From positions 106,005-170,004 of the forward strand of contig NZ_FQYQ01000005.1 of NCBI RefSeq assembly GCF_900141825.1: 64,000 nt of DNA, written 5' to 3'. A program made the translations under genes and the position numbers. Numbering within the stretch: position 1 is the stretch's first letter; every line of letters begins with the position of its first letter. The notes below the pieces were generated by a model, which saw only the letters and a list, made by a program, of their open reading frames with translations, was not told where the DNA came from and searched no databases. The stretch comes from Pseudobutyrivibrio xylanivorans DSM 14809 (lineage in GTDB: Bacteria > Bacillota > Clostridia > Lachnospirales > Lachnospiraceae). Below are positions 9,433 to 18,130 of the stretch, in pieces.

Positions 9433-11225
9433 TAAATCTCCCTTGTCTCTTTTTCAAGCCAAGCATACTCTTCAACGCTTAAATATGGCTTTAATGTTTC
9501 ACGGACCATTGCGTGGTACTCGTTAAGTGTCTTCTTTTCTGCCTCAGTCATCATCTCTGGGATAACTGGATCAAGGTCGATTGGACAGTATGTGATAGCC
9601 TCAAAGTGACGGAAATCACCGTACTCTGTAGTCTCGCCTGCTACGCAAAGAAGCTCGTTTTCAATACGAATTCCAAAGCCATCCTCAATGTAAAGACCTG
9701 GCTCGTCTGTTGTAATCATACCTGGCTGAATTTCAGCAGAATTCTGTCCCTGAAGAACTCTCCAGTGGAAACGGTTTGGTCCTTCGTGAACATTTAAAAT
9801 ATGGCCAACACCGTGACCTGTTCCGCAGCGATAATCAAGTCCCATATCCCAAACTGGTCCACGTGAAAGGATATCAAGATTTGCACCTGTAACTCCCTTA
9901 GGGAAGTTGGCTGCAAGAAGTCTTAAGTGGCAACGAAGAACTACTGTGTAGTACTCCTTCATCTGCTGTGTAAGCTCACCAAGAGCGATTGTTCGTGTGA
10001 TATCTGTAGTACCCTCAAGGAAATGAGCACCTGAATCTACAAGTAAGAATCCTTCTGGCTTAAGTGTAGCCTCTGAACCAGCCTTTGCGCTGTAGTGCAT
10101 CATTGCAGCGTTTGGTCCGTAAGCTGAGATTGTACCAAATGAAAGATCCACAAAATTCTCCTGCTCCTTGCGGCGAGCCTCATAATAATCTGAAGCTGTG
10201 ATTTCAGTCATTGGTACCTTACCAACATTCTCCTTAATCCACTTAATAGCCTTTGTGCATGCAACACCATCTTTTACATGAGCCCACTTTGTATTCTTGA
10301 TTTCAGTCTCATTTTTGATAGCTCGCATAAGCTCTGATGGATTCTTGCCATCGATAATCTTTGCTGAGCCCTCTAGAGCCTTAAGCATGTTGTAATTAAC
10401 GATTGACTGATCAAGAAGAACCCTTCTGTCTGCCATATCAGCACTCTGAAGATAATGATAAATCATATCGTATGGGTAAAGCTTTACACCCTTATCGTTG
10501 AGATAGCCCATTACCTCTGCTGGCCAGTTTGTTGTGTCTGTAAAAAGAATTACGCTTTCATCTGTGATGATGAGGAATGAAAGAAAAACTGGAACGTTTG
10601 CAATATCATTTCCTCTGATGTTTAACGTATATGCGATATCGTAAAGAGCTGTAAGTAAGTGAGCATCAGCTCCCTTCTTTTTCATTTCTTCACGAATACG
10701 GGCAATCTTTGAATCCATTGTCTCGCCTGAGAACTGATCCTCAAGGAGCCATGTGGTAGCCTTTGGAAGAACTGGTCTGTCAGTCCAGATTAAATCTACT
10801 AAATCTTCTGTTGTAGCAAGCTCTCCGCCCTTCTTTGTAGCGATATCAAAATACTTTGCTGCGTTCTTTGCGGAAACACATCTGCCGTCAAAACCGAGGC
10901 ATCCACCATCTACAAAATTCTGCTCGATAAACTCATCTACCTCTGGAACTCCTGGCTCACCGATTCTCTCTAAAATAACCTCTGAATCAGCAATCTGCTT
11001 TGCTGCCTGAACAAAATAACGTCCATCAGCCCAAAGATGTGCCTCCTTTAATGTGATAACTGCTGTACCAGCTGAGCCTGTAAAGCCTGTCATAAAGCTA
11101 CGTGCCTTAAAGTGCTCTCCTACATATTCAGATGAATGAAAATCGTCTGTTGGGATGAGGTACATATCAATACCTCTCTCTTTCATTAAATCACGCAATG
11201 CTGCGATTTTCTCATTAGTTGTCAT
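9432..11225 (-). CDS. Xaa-Pro aminopeptidase (peptidase M24B)
   Basis: A 597-residue cytoplasmic metallopeptidase of the aminopeptidase P family, removing an N-terminal residue before proline. Two creatinase-type N-terminal domains are followed by the pita-bread catalytic domain, with metal ligands in VDSGAHFLEGTTDITRT (two Asp, about residues 398-409), GTGHGVGH (His, about 473), TDEPGLY and IENELL (Glu). The length fits the long, three-domain form found in bacteria and eukaryotes rather than the short E. coli PepP. It overlaps the upstream GH5-like gene by 4 bp (ATGA) and polA by one base, so the three are co-translated. Confidence 0.93.
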   Translation of the reverse strand: MTTNEKIAALRDLMKERGIDMYLIPTDDFHSSEYVGEHFKARSFMTGFTGSAGTAVITLKEAHLWADGRYFVQAAKQIADSEVILERIGEPGVPEVDEFIEQNFVDGGCLGFDGRCVSAKNAAKYFDIATKKGGELATTEDLVDLIWTDRPVLPKATTWLLEDQFSGETMDSKIARIREEMKKKGADAHLLTALYDIAYTLNIRGNDIANVPVFLSFLIITDESVILFTDTTNWPAEVMGYLNDKGVKLYPYDMIYHYLQSADMADRRVLLDQSIVNYNMLKALEGSAKIIDGKNPSELMRAIKNETEIKNTKWAHVKDGVACTKAIKWIKENVGKVPMTEITASDYYEARRKEQENFVDLSFGTISAYGPNAAMMHYSAKAGSEATLKPEGFLLVDSGAHFLEGTTDITRTIALGELTQQMKEYYTVVLRCHLRLLAANFPKGVTGANLDILSRGPVWDMGLDYRCGTGHGVGHILNVHEGPNRFHWRVLQGQNSAEIQPGMITTDEPGLYIEDGFGIRIENELLCVAGETTEYGDFRHFEAITYCPIDLDPVIPEMMTEAEKKTLNEYHAMVRETLKPYLSVEEYAWLEKETREI

Positions 11226-12544
11226 CTTCTTTTTATCTCCTTACTATCTTTTATTTCATCCTTTTCAGGGATTTCAGCTTTTTTTCTATTGTCGGAAAGT
11301 CTCTCAAATAAATGCTTTCCCTGTTCTGTCAAATCTTCATATTTGAAATCAAAATATTTGTCACAAGACTGATTAATTAATGCAGAGCCCTCATCACTAT
11401 TTGATAAGTTCCAAATGCATGTAGAAAGATTGTAATCATCCATCAAATCATCCCATCTTGTAGCTTCATGCTTGTCTAAGTCGCCAACACCATCTGCTGA
11501 ATAATAACTAAACTGAGAAACAAACACCGGAAGACCATCCTCTAATGCGTTGATTAGAGCATTTCTATCACTTGATTTTTGTGTGCGAGCATTAAAATGA
11601 TATGTATACATAATATTAGTGCCAAAAGCATCTGAATCCAATGGATCTGCCAAGACTGATTCTAAATCAGTGCAGCCCTTTGGTGTACCTACAAGAATAA
11701 TTGCAGTTCTGTTAACACGTCTGATTACTGGAATAACTTCCTTTGCATATGCCTTGATGTCTTCCCAGGTAGTATCATCATTTGGCTCATTACAAATTTC
11801 GTAAATGACATTGTCGTTTAATTCGTATTTACGAACCATCTCACCAAAGAACTGAATTGCCTCTGATTTATATTCATTAGGATTTGCATCGTTTAATGTA
11901 TGCCAATCTAAAATAACATACATATCATTATCTGTAGCAGCCTTAACTGCCTCATCAATGACTTCCTTAAGTTCCTCCTGCTTATCAGCACCTGCCACAC
12001 AATATCCATCATAATCGCTGGTGAATAAAGCCAATCTGATTACGTTGATTCCCAAATTCGATTTGAGAAACTTTATAGTATCTGCAGACGCAAACTCTGG
12101 ATACCAGCTAAGATTGTTAGTGCTGATACCTGTAAGTCTTACTTCATTTCTTACTTCATCATAAAGCCTTCCATCTTCAACATGAATGGCGCCATAATAA
12201 TCCAGCTGTTTACCAGTCTGGATAACAGACTCCGCCAATTCCTTTTCTTTAGCTTCTTTTTCAGCCTCTTCCTTAGCTTTTTTGTCTGCTTCTTCCTTAG
12301 CTTTCTTAAGCTCTTCTTCCTTCTTAACAGCCTCGTCCTGTTTCTTTTCCTTGATTACAAGCTTAGGCTCCTCTTTTGCTGGCTCCTGTGCCACCTGCTC
12401 AGGCTCCTGCTCTTCTATAGCCACCTGCCAAGGGAATGTAACACCACCCTTAAAATAACTAACAGCAAAAACGCCGCCTACAATAGCCACTGCTAGAAAA
12501 ATTATTAAAAGTACTGTTCTGAAACGCTGTTTTTTGCCTACCAT
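11222..12544 (-). CDS. Membrane-anchored GH5-like protein, nucleophile replaced
   Basis: A 440-residue protein: an N-terminal signal-anchor helix (about 10-32), a highly charged Glu/Lys/Ala-rich helical spacer (about 40-108), then a GH5 (subfamily-2-like endoglucanase) barrel. Conserved GH5 features: GISTNNLSWYPE, VIRLALF, DWHTLND, acid/base Glu253 in YEICNEPND, MYTYHF and WNLSN. The strand that normally carries the nucleophile (FVTEFG/W) reads PVFVSQFSYYSADG with Gln344, so normal retaining hydrolysis is unlikely. Active endoglucanases of this family cleave beta-1,4-glucans outside the cell. It overlaps the aminopeptidase P gene and shares its message. Possibly a glucan-binding or sensing pseudo-enzyme; this is inference. 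Confidence 0.85.
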   Translation of the reverse strand: MVGKKQRFRTVLLIIFLAVAIVGGVFAVSYFKGGVTFPWQVAIEEQEPEQVAQEPAKEEPKLVIKEKKQDEAVKKEEELKKAKEEADKKAKEEAEKEAKEKELAESVIQTGKQLDYYGAIHVEDGRLYDEVRNEVRLTGISTNNLSWYPEFASADTIKFLKSNLGINVIRLALFTSDYDGYCVAGADKQEELKEVIDEAVKAATDNDMYVILDWHTLNDANPNEYKSEAIQFFGEMVRKYELNDNVIYEICNEPNDDTTWEDIKAYAKEVIPVIRRVNRTAIILVGTPKGCTDLESVLADPLDSDAFGTNIMYTYHFNARTQKSSDRNALINALEDGLPVFVSQFSYYSADGVGDLDKHEATRWDDLMDDYNLSTCIWNLSNSDEGSALINQSCDKYFDFKYEDLTEQGKHLFERLSDNRKKAEIPEKDEIKDSKEIKRR

Positions 12545-12684
12545 GATGCTCCCTCCAAATTATATGTTTACGAATCAATAATTCTTTTACTCATAAAAAT
12601 ACTCCATTTAAGATTATAGCTCATTTGCCCTTCATAAAAAAGGGTAACTAATCTCCTATTTTTTTCAAAAAATCCTTGATTTTA

Positions 12685-12723
12685 TTGTGAAGTCCATTGT
12701 TTTATGTTATCATATATGATAAC
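12685..12723 (+). promoter_or_regulatory. Promoter with overlapping palindromic operator
   Basis: TTGTGA (12685-12690), 17 bp, TATCAT (12708-12713) fits a sigma-A promoter. A perfect 18-bp palindrome GTTATCATATATGATAAC (12706-12723) covers the -10 box, 20 bp before the HTH start codon. It is the natural candidate for autorepression by the HTH protein. Confidence 0.6.
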
Positions 12724-12743
12724 TTGTAAGCATGAGGTGAACT

Positions 12744-12989
12744 ATGAAGAATCGTTATTCTGATGGAGTTGTCACGCCCCAGGCTTTGGAGGCGCGTCAT
12801 TCCATCGCCAGGCAGCTTCGTGACACCCGACATTCCCTGCATATCACTCAGGAGGCTGTAGCCGAGAGAGCAGGCACAAAAAAATCTAACATCTCCCGAA
12901 TGGAAAGTGGCAAATACAATCCATCCCTGGACTTTCTTGTAAAGGTTGCCGATTCAATGGGCAAAAAAATTGATATTCAGGTGAATTAA
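12744..12989 (+). CDS. Small XRE-family helix-turn-helix regulator
   Basis: An 81-residue protein that is essentially one HTH_3 domain: RQLRDTRHSLHITQEAVAERAGTKKSNISRMESG, followed by NPSLDFLVKVADSMGKKIDI. There is no sensor domain. Such proteins are DNA-binding repressors or antitoxins. It has its own promoter with a perfect palindrome over the -10 box and is followed after 24 bp by a small basic ORF that could be its partner. Orientation is opposite to the flanking minus-strand operons. Confidence 0.9.
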   Translation: MKNRYSDGVVTPQALEARHSIARQLRDTRHSLHITQEAVAERAGTKKSNISRMESGKYNPSLDFLVKVADSMGKKIDIQVN

Positions 12990-13013
12990 AAGTTATTGAA
13001 AGGTTAGTTAGAA

Positions 13014-13298
13014 ATGAAAAGAAAACCTAAGATTTCAAAGAATTGTGGAAAAGATATAGTACTCTGCGAGACTACAAATCGCATCGTTTCCAATCGCACT
13101 TCCGATCTTTTACTGGAGCAGTCAGTACCATTTTCAAAAAATTGGCACCGTGTTCCTATCTTCAGAAGAAGAAATTATCACGGTGCCAATAAGGTCTGTG
13201 TTATTTCCATCAATCGCACTCAGTATTCTCACGCAAGGCGCGTCCTCTCACTTTTAGAAGAAAGAGATTACAACAGATTGCAATTAAATGTTATTTAG
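13014..13298 (+). CDS. Small basic hypothetical protein
   Basis: A 94-residue basic protein (RVPIFRRRNYHGANK, RTQYSHARRVLSLLEERD). Supported by a GAAAGG ribosome binding site and close spacing behind the HTH gene; it ends 4 bp inside the convergent phosphofructokinase gene. I do not recognise the family. A toxin-antitoxin-like pair is possible from gene size and arrangement, but no toxin motif is visible. It could also be a chance ORF. Confidence 0.5.
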   Translation: MKRKPKISKNCGKDIVLCETTNRIVSNRTSDLLLEQSVPFSKNWHRVPIFRRRNYHGANKVCVISINRTQYSHARRVLSLLEERDYNRLQLNVI

Positions 13299-14512
13299 TT
13301 TTCGCGAGAAACGTATACTGGAAGTCCATCCTTGTACTCCACATCTGGAAGTCCAATTACAAGTGGCTTCAGGTACATTACCATATCAGAGGTTACTCCA
13401 TTGTGCTCAGGATTAATCCAATCCTGTGGCACTTCCTTCGCCTCATTGGCAATATCATGAATCTTCGCATAGTTAAGCTTAATTTCATAAGGTGCATTAC
13501 TGATACGCTCCATTGTAACCATAGCGCCTGTAACACCCTCTTCTGCAATATCAACAGCCTTCTTACCGATAGCTTCTGACTCGTTGATATCTGTAAGGCT
13601 GGACATATGTGCAGCTGCACGCTGTAAAACATTGACTTCGATAGAGCGAACCTTAACCCCCAATTTATCCTTAACAAGGTACTCTAAAGTCTTTCCTGCA
13701 CCTGAAAGCTGTGCATGTCCGAAATTGTCTAATGTTCCTGTAGCAGCTGAAATGTACTCGCCTTTGTCATCTCTGATTCCCTCAGAAACAGCAACTACGA
13801 TGTTGTTCTTCTCCTTAAGAAGATTTGCCAGGTCCTGGATGAACTTATCTCTGTCAAATGGAACCTCTGGCAAGTAGATAAGGTCTGGACCATCGCAGCA
13901 CTCATTCTTTGCAAGTGCTGTAGCAGCTGTAAGCCATCCTGCATCTCTACCCATTACCTCGATGATTGTGACACTAGGATTGTCATAAATCTGAGCATCG
14001 AAGATAACCTCCATTGTAGAAGTTGCAATGTATTTTGCAGCTGAACCAAATCCTGGTGTATGATCTGTGACACAAAGGTCGTTATCAACGGTCTTTGGTA
14101 CACCTACAAACCTGATATTAGAGCCAATCTTAGCAGCATAAGCAGAAAGCTTATCTACTGTATCCATCGAATCATTTCCACCAATATAGAAAAAGGCTTC
14201 GATTTGATATTTGTTAAATTGGTCAAATAGGGTATTATAGATAGGATCATTTGAATCCACACCAGGGAGTTTGAAACGGCATGAGCCAAGATACATTGCA
14301 GGAGTTGTTTTAAGACGCTTAAGAAAACGTGGATCGTTAGCTACGACAGCTGTTAGGTCTATTACATTGTCATTCTTGATTCCGAGAATGCCATTGATAG
14401 AGCCGTAAATCTTGTCATATCTAGAACCAAGGGTTCCCTCGATGACACCAGCAAGGCTGGCATTGATAGCCACTGTTGGACCACCAGATTGAGCTACTAA
14501 AACATTTCCCAT
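13295..14512 (-). CDS. 6-phosphofructokinase, probably PPi-dependent
   Basis: A 405-residue phosphofructokinase that phosphorylates fructose 6-phosphate in glycolysis. The phosphoryl-donor motif is GGNDSMDT and the substrate motif is GVPKTVDNDL. The Asp after GGN (rather than Gly) and the Lys in PKTVDND are the known signature of pyrophosphate-using enzymes, so PPi is the likely donor, making the reaction reversible. ATP-PFKs of about 320 residues are shorter. Transcribed alone from the minus strand; start preceded by GGGAGGAT. Convergent with the small ORF at 13014, divergent from the gene at 14573. Confidence 0.92.
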   Translation of the reverse strand: MGNVLVAQSGGPTVAINASLAGVIEGTLGSRYDKIYGSINGILGIKNDNVIDLTAVVANDPRFLKRLKTTPAMYLGSCRFKLPGVDSNDPIYNTLFDQFNKYQIEAFFYIGGNDSMDTVDKLSAYAAKIGSNIRFVGVPKTVDNDLCVTDHTPGFGSAAKYIATSTMEVIFDAQIYDNPSVTIIEVMGRDAGWLTAATALAKNECCDGPDLIYLPEVPFDRDKFIQDLANLLKEKNNIVVAVSEGIRDDKGEYISAATGTLDNFGHAQLSGAGKTLEYLVKDKLGVKVRSIEVNVLQRAAAHMSSLTDINESEAIGKKAVDIAEEGVTGAMVTMERISNAPYEIKLNYAKIHDIANEAKEVPQDWINPEHNGVTSDMVMYLKPLVIGLPDVEYKDGLPVYVSREN

Positions 14513-14572
14513 AGAAAATATCCTCCCTATAAAGTATTTCTAGGGAAGATTTTAACACAGAGGAGACAATTT

Positions 14573-14977
14573 ATGAACACATTTTTATATGGCATTTTAG
14601 ACATAATTACAGAAGCACATACATATATTTTGTCATTGAATGACGCATACGAGGCGAATTTAACAGACAAACAGCTTCACTTTATCGTTATCGGAATTAT
14701 CGGTATGGCAATGATTTTTATTATCCACCCACTATTCGCTCTTTTGGCAAAGACAAACCATGTTCTTGCCATCAGCTGGATATACGTATTTACGTTGATA
14801 ATCCTAATGACATTCGCTATTGAAATTGGACAAAAAATCACCCACTCCGGTGTAATGGATTTCGACGATATAGTCTTTGGTGTATGGGGCTTTTTGCTTA
14901 TGTTCCTGATATTTGCCCTAATACGTGGAATAATCATTGGAATTATTCATCTTGTCAGAGACATTATAAGAAAATAA
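14573..14977 (+). CDS. VanZ-like membrane protein
   Basis: A 134-residue protein with three hydrophobic helices (about 36-60, 67-85, 100-125). The segment TFAIEIGQKITHSGVMDFDD between helices resembles the VanZ-like family (E-x-x-Q ... DxxD motif). Start preceded by GAGGAGAC. Function unknown; VanZ proteins are known for low-level teicoplanin resistance, but most relatives are uncharacterised. Confidence 0.7.
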   Translation: MNTFLYGILDIITEAHTYILSLNDAYEANLTDKQLHFIVIGIIGMAMIFIIHPLFALLAKTNHVLAISWIYVFTLIILMTFAIEIGQKITHSGVMDFDDIVFGVWGFLLMFLIFALIRGIIIGIIHLVRDIIRK

Positions 14978-14982
14978 AAAGA

Positions 14983-15017
14983 AAGAGTTTTGCCTGTGTT
15001 TTGGGGGCAAAACTCTT
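14983..15017. terminator. Bidirectional terminator
   Basis: AAGAGTTTTGCC and GGCAAAACTCTT form a perfect 12-bp stem followed by ATTTTTTA on the plus strand. Located between the convergent VanZ-like gene and recJ. Confidence 0.85.
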
Positions 15018-15022
15018 ATTTT

Positions 15023-16789
15023 TTATTTGAAATTTTCAATCATAATCTGTATGCTTCGATTGCCACGGAACTCATTTATAGATGGCTCATAAATAATGTC
15101 CATGGTAACTCCATTAGTCTGACCAGCACAGACTCTGTTCCATGCATCCGCTCCAAATTTCTGATTAACAGCTTCCTCAAATTCTGGAACATTTCTGAAC
15201 ATCATGGCTGTCATCGTATTTCCGTTTTCAGTACCTACAGTCATTCTAAGATACTGTCCTTCTTTTCCGATGTAAGCAGCCTTTAGGATAGGCACATTTT
15301 TAAGTGCAAACAATGGCTTCGTATTTCCGGTACCATAAGGCGCAAGTAAATCAAGGCTGTCCACAAGCTCCTCTGTAATGTATGAAAGAGGCATATCACA
15401 GTCAATCTTTATAACTTCCTGCATATCATCCTCTGTCAATGTACAGCGTTCATTAAGTCGAGTGCGAAGTTCATCAATCTTATCTGTTGGAAGTGAAACC
15501 CCGGCAGCCATAGGATGTCCGCCGAACTTCGTAAATACGTCCTTAACTCCTGTGAGCTCTTCAAACATATTGTAGGCAGGTATTGAACGTCCACTGCCCT
15601 TTGCTCCATCTTCTGCATCGGTAATCACAAGAACTGGCTTACAATAAGCTTCTCTAATTCTTCCTGCCACGATTCCAGCTAGGCTTTCATGAAGCTCTGG
15701 AATATAGATTACTAAAACACGATCCTTATTAAGGTCGCTGTTTTCTATCATATCTCTGGCTTTATCAATGCCAATCTGAGTCATGTTCTTACGCTGAGAA
15801 TTAAGTTCTACAAGCTCATTTGCCATAGCAAGAGCCTTAGCCTGGTCTGTCTCCATAAGAAGCTCAATTGCTCGGCTGGCAGTATCCAGTCGCCCGCTGG
15901 CATTAAGACACGGACCAATAATGAATCCCAAATGGTAACAGCTTAGCGGCTTGCCTTTAAGCTCCGTTCTTGCGAGGAGGGCATTTATACCGATGTTGTC
16001 AGTATTCTCGATAGCCTTAATTCCATGATACACTGTGGCACGATTCTCACCCTTCAGCTCCATAACATCACAGACAGTAGCTATAGCAGCAAACTGAAGG
16101 AATTTATCTGATTCAGCTTTTTCAAGCCCAAGAAATTCGAAAAGAACCTCTGCTAGCTTCCATGCAACCTGAGCCCCGCAAATACCTTTGAATGGATAAT
16201 TACAATCATCACGCTTTGGGTCTACTACTGCATCTGCCTCTGGAAGCTTTTGAATTTTGGTGATACCATCAGCATCGAGCTCAAAAGGAACCTCATGATG
16301 GTCTGTTACAACAAAAGTCATACCAAGCTCTTTCGCCAAATCGATAGCAGGAGCTGCCGCAATACCATTGTCACAGGTGATAATAAATCCAACGCCATCA
16401 TCATAAGCCTGCTGTACCATGTCTGGATTAATTCCGTAGCCATCCACCATTCTATGGGGGACTGCATAATCCACATCACCGCCGGCTTCTCTGATAGCTG
16501 AGGTAAGGATGTAGGTAGACATAATTCCATCTACATCATAATCTCCAACCACACGAATCTTTACGCCCTCATCAATGGCTTCCATAAGAAGCTCACAGGC
16601 TAAATCCATGTCTGCAAAGAGGTGTGGGTCAGCGCAACAATTAAGAGATGGATGAAGGTACTCATGCATTTCTTCATATGTACTAAGGCCGCGATTTACC
16701 ATGAGTCTTACCAGTACAGGATCAACTCTAAGTTTTGAACTAAGTCCTGCATAATCAGCTGCTTTTCTTTGTAGTATCCATTTACTCAT
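15023..16789 (-). CDS. recJ: Single-stranded-DNA-specific exonuclease RecJ
   Basis: A 588-residue 5'-3' exonuclease for recombination and mismatch repair. DHH-family motifs: VVGDYDVDGIMS near residue 80 (motif I, metal binding), CDNGIAA, and VTDHHEVPFE near residue 160 (motif III). A DHHA1 domain follows (AGIVAGRIREAYCKPVLVI, GSGRSIPAYN, FGGHPMAAG), then an OB-fold. The length matches the typical bacterial RecJ core. It follows pta by 64 bp, separated by a strong hairpin, so partly independent expression is likely. Confidence 0.95.
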   Translation of the reverse strand: MSKWILQRKAADYAGLSSKLRVDPVLVRLMVNRGLSTYEEMHEYLHPSLNCCADPHLFADMDLACELLMEAIDEGVKIRVVGDYDVDGIMSTYILTSAIREAGGDVDYAVPHRMVDGYGINPDMVQQAYDDGVGFIITCDNGIAAAPAIDLAKELGMTFVVTDHHEVPFELDADGITKIQKLPEADAVVDPKRDDCNYPFKGICGAQVAWKLAEVLFEFLGLEKAESDKFLQFAAIATVCDVMELKGENRATVYHGIKAIENTDNIGINALLARTELKGKPLSCYHLGFIIGPCLNASGRLDTASRAIELLMETDQAKALAMANELVELNSQRKNMTQIGIDKARDMIENSDLNKDRVLVIYIPELHESLAGIVAGRIREAYCKPVLVITDAEDGAKGSGRSIPAYNMFEELTGVKDVFTKFGGHPMAAGVSLPTDKIDELRTRLNERCTLTEDDMQEVIKIDCDMPLSYITEELVDSLDLLAPYGTGNTKPLFALKNVPILKAAYIGKEGQYLRMTVGTENGNTMTAMMFRNVPEFEEAVNQKFGADAWNRVCAGQTNGVTMDIIYEPSINEFRGNRSIQIMIENFK

Positions 16790-16813
16790 AAAAAATTCTC
16801 CAAAATTTAAAAT

Positions 16814-16836
16814 AACCTTCCCCTTTCGGGGAAGGT
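16814..16836 (-). terminator. Terminator after pta
   Basis: ACCTTCCCC gaaa GGGGAAGGT followed by TATTTT on the minus strand, 17 bp after the pta stop. The stem resembles the second hairpin of the intergenic repeat at 5059 and 6677, so it may be a partial member of that family. Confidence 0.75.
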
Positions 16837-16852
16837 CAAAATCCCAATGATA

Positions 16853-17836
16853 TTAAGCAAGAGCTGCTGTAATAATAGCCATTGAGTAAACTTCCTGTGC
16901 ATTGCAACCACGAGAAAGATCGTTGATTGGTGCATTAAGTCCAAGAAGGATTGGGCCGTATGCATCGAATCCTCCAAGACGCTGTGCAATCTTGTATCCG
17001 ATGTTACCAGCATTGATATCTGGGAAGATGAATGTGTTAGCATGACCAGCTACTGTAGAGCCTGGGCACTTTGTCTTAGCAACACGTGGAGAAACTGCAG
17101 CGTCAAACTGAAGCTCACCTTCGATATCAAGGTTAGGATACTTCTCCTTAGCCTTTGCTGTAGCTTCGCGCATCTTATCAACATCCTCGCCCTTTCCTGA
17201 ACCAAGTGTTGAGTATGAAAGCATAGCGATCTTTGGATCGATACCGAAAATCTTAGCGCACTCTGCTGTCTCACCAGCGATTTCAGCAAGCTCATCAGCG
17301 TTTGGCTTAATGTTAATAGCGCAATCACCCATTGCAAGAACTTCTCTATCACCTGTAGCTGAGTTACGTACCATAATGAAGCATGATGATACGATGCTGT
17401 TGCCTGGCTTTGTCTTGATAACCTGAAGAGCTGGACGAACTGTATCAGCTGTTGAGTATGTAGCACCACCAAGGAGTGCATCTGCAACACCCATCTTTAC
17501 AAGCATTGTGCCGAAGTAGTTAGCCTGACGACATGTCTTTGCTGCCTGCTCCATTGTAACGCCCTTAGACTTTCTAAGCTCGCAGAAAAGCTCGCACATC
17601 TCATCAAATCTGTCATAGTTTTCTGGATCAATAATAACTGCTCCACGGATGTTGAAACCAGCTTCCTCAGCAGCTGCTGCAACCTCTGTTTCCTTACCAA
17701 TAAGAATTGGCTGAAGGAAATCTGAACCGAGAAGACGGCTAGATGCCTCAATAATACGTGGGTCTGTACCCTCTGTAAAAACGATTTTCTTAGGATCCTT
17801 TTTAAGGATGTCAATTAATGCTCCAAATCCTGCCAT
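16853..17836 (-). CDS. pta: Phosphate acetyltransferase
   Basis: A 327-residue enzyme converting acetyl-CoA and phosphate to acetyl-phosphate and CoA, used with acetate kinase to make ATP during fermentation. Typical family sequence: FTEGTDPRIIEASSRLL near the start, SCFIMV, AMGDCAINIKPNADELAEIA, MLSYSTLGSGKG and NTFIFPDINAGNIGYK. The length is that of the short (class I) Pta lacking the regulatory N-terminal domain. Unlike many relatives no ackA lies next to it; recJ is downstream. A perfect palindrome lies 32 bp upstream of the start. Confidence 0.96.
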   Translation of the reverse strand: MAGFGALIDILKKDPKKIVFTEGTDPRIIEASSRLLGSDFLQPILIGKETEVAAAAEEAGFNIRGAVIIDPENYDRFDEMCELFCELRKSKGVTMEQAAKTCRQANYFGTMLVKMGVADALLGGATYSTADTVRPALQVIKTKPGNSIVSSCFIMVRNSATGDREVLAMGDCAINIKPNADELAEIAGETAECAKIFGIDPKIAMLSYSTLGSGKGEDVDKMREATAKAKEKYPNLDIEGELQFDAAVSPRVAKTKCPGSTVAGHANTFIFPDINAGNIGYKIAQRLGGFDAYGPILLGLNAPINDLSRGCNAQEVYSMAIITAALA

Positions 17837-17867
17837 TTTAATTTCCTCTTTTCTTTCTTTAAGTTAA

Positions 17868-17881
17868 CCTCATATGAGGTG
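17868..17881. promoter_or_regulatory. Palindrome upstream of pta
   Basis: ACCTCATATGAGGT, a perfect 14-bp inverted repeat, lies in the short leader between the pta start and the preceding AT-rich region. It is a candidate operator or short hairpin in the leader; no specific regulator is recognised. Confidence 0.4.
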
Positions 17882-18004
17882 TTATCTGTAATATGTTAGT
17901 GTATTAAAACCACCCTAGATATATTACTACTTTTTTATGAAAAAACAGTGGTTTCGAGCATTGTTTTTGATTTTGTACTTTTTTGTATTTATTCAGAGCA
18001 AAGT

Positions 18005-18107
18005 AAAACTCAAAGAAATTTAAAAGCTTGCTTTTATAATTATTTTGAGTTTTATTTTGTGAGAAACTCACATGAGCAAAAGTAAAGCTGCTTTGCAGCG
18101 ATTTTGC
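18005..18107. repeat. Cluster of nested hairpins after capA
   Basis: Between capA and pta. Three structures follow each other: AAACTCAAA with TTTGAGTTT around a smaller AAAGC/GCTTT stem (18005-18053), TGTGAG aaa CTCACA (18058-18072), and GCAAAA/TTTTGC enclosing GCTGC ttt GCAGC (18076-18107). On the minus strand the last is followed by T-rich sequence and probably terminates capA. The rest of 17882-18130 is AT-rich and without a convincing gene. Confidence 0.6.
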
Positions 18108-18130
18108 GAATGAGAGTCTGAATAAATACA

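Noticed and set aside
12182-12496. Leu/Phe-rich plus-strand ORF inside the GH5-like gene
   Set aside because: It is the reverse complement of the Lys/Glu-rich spacer; such translations look membrane-like by composition only.
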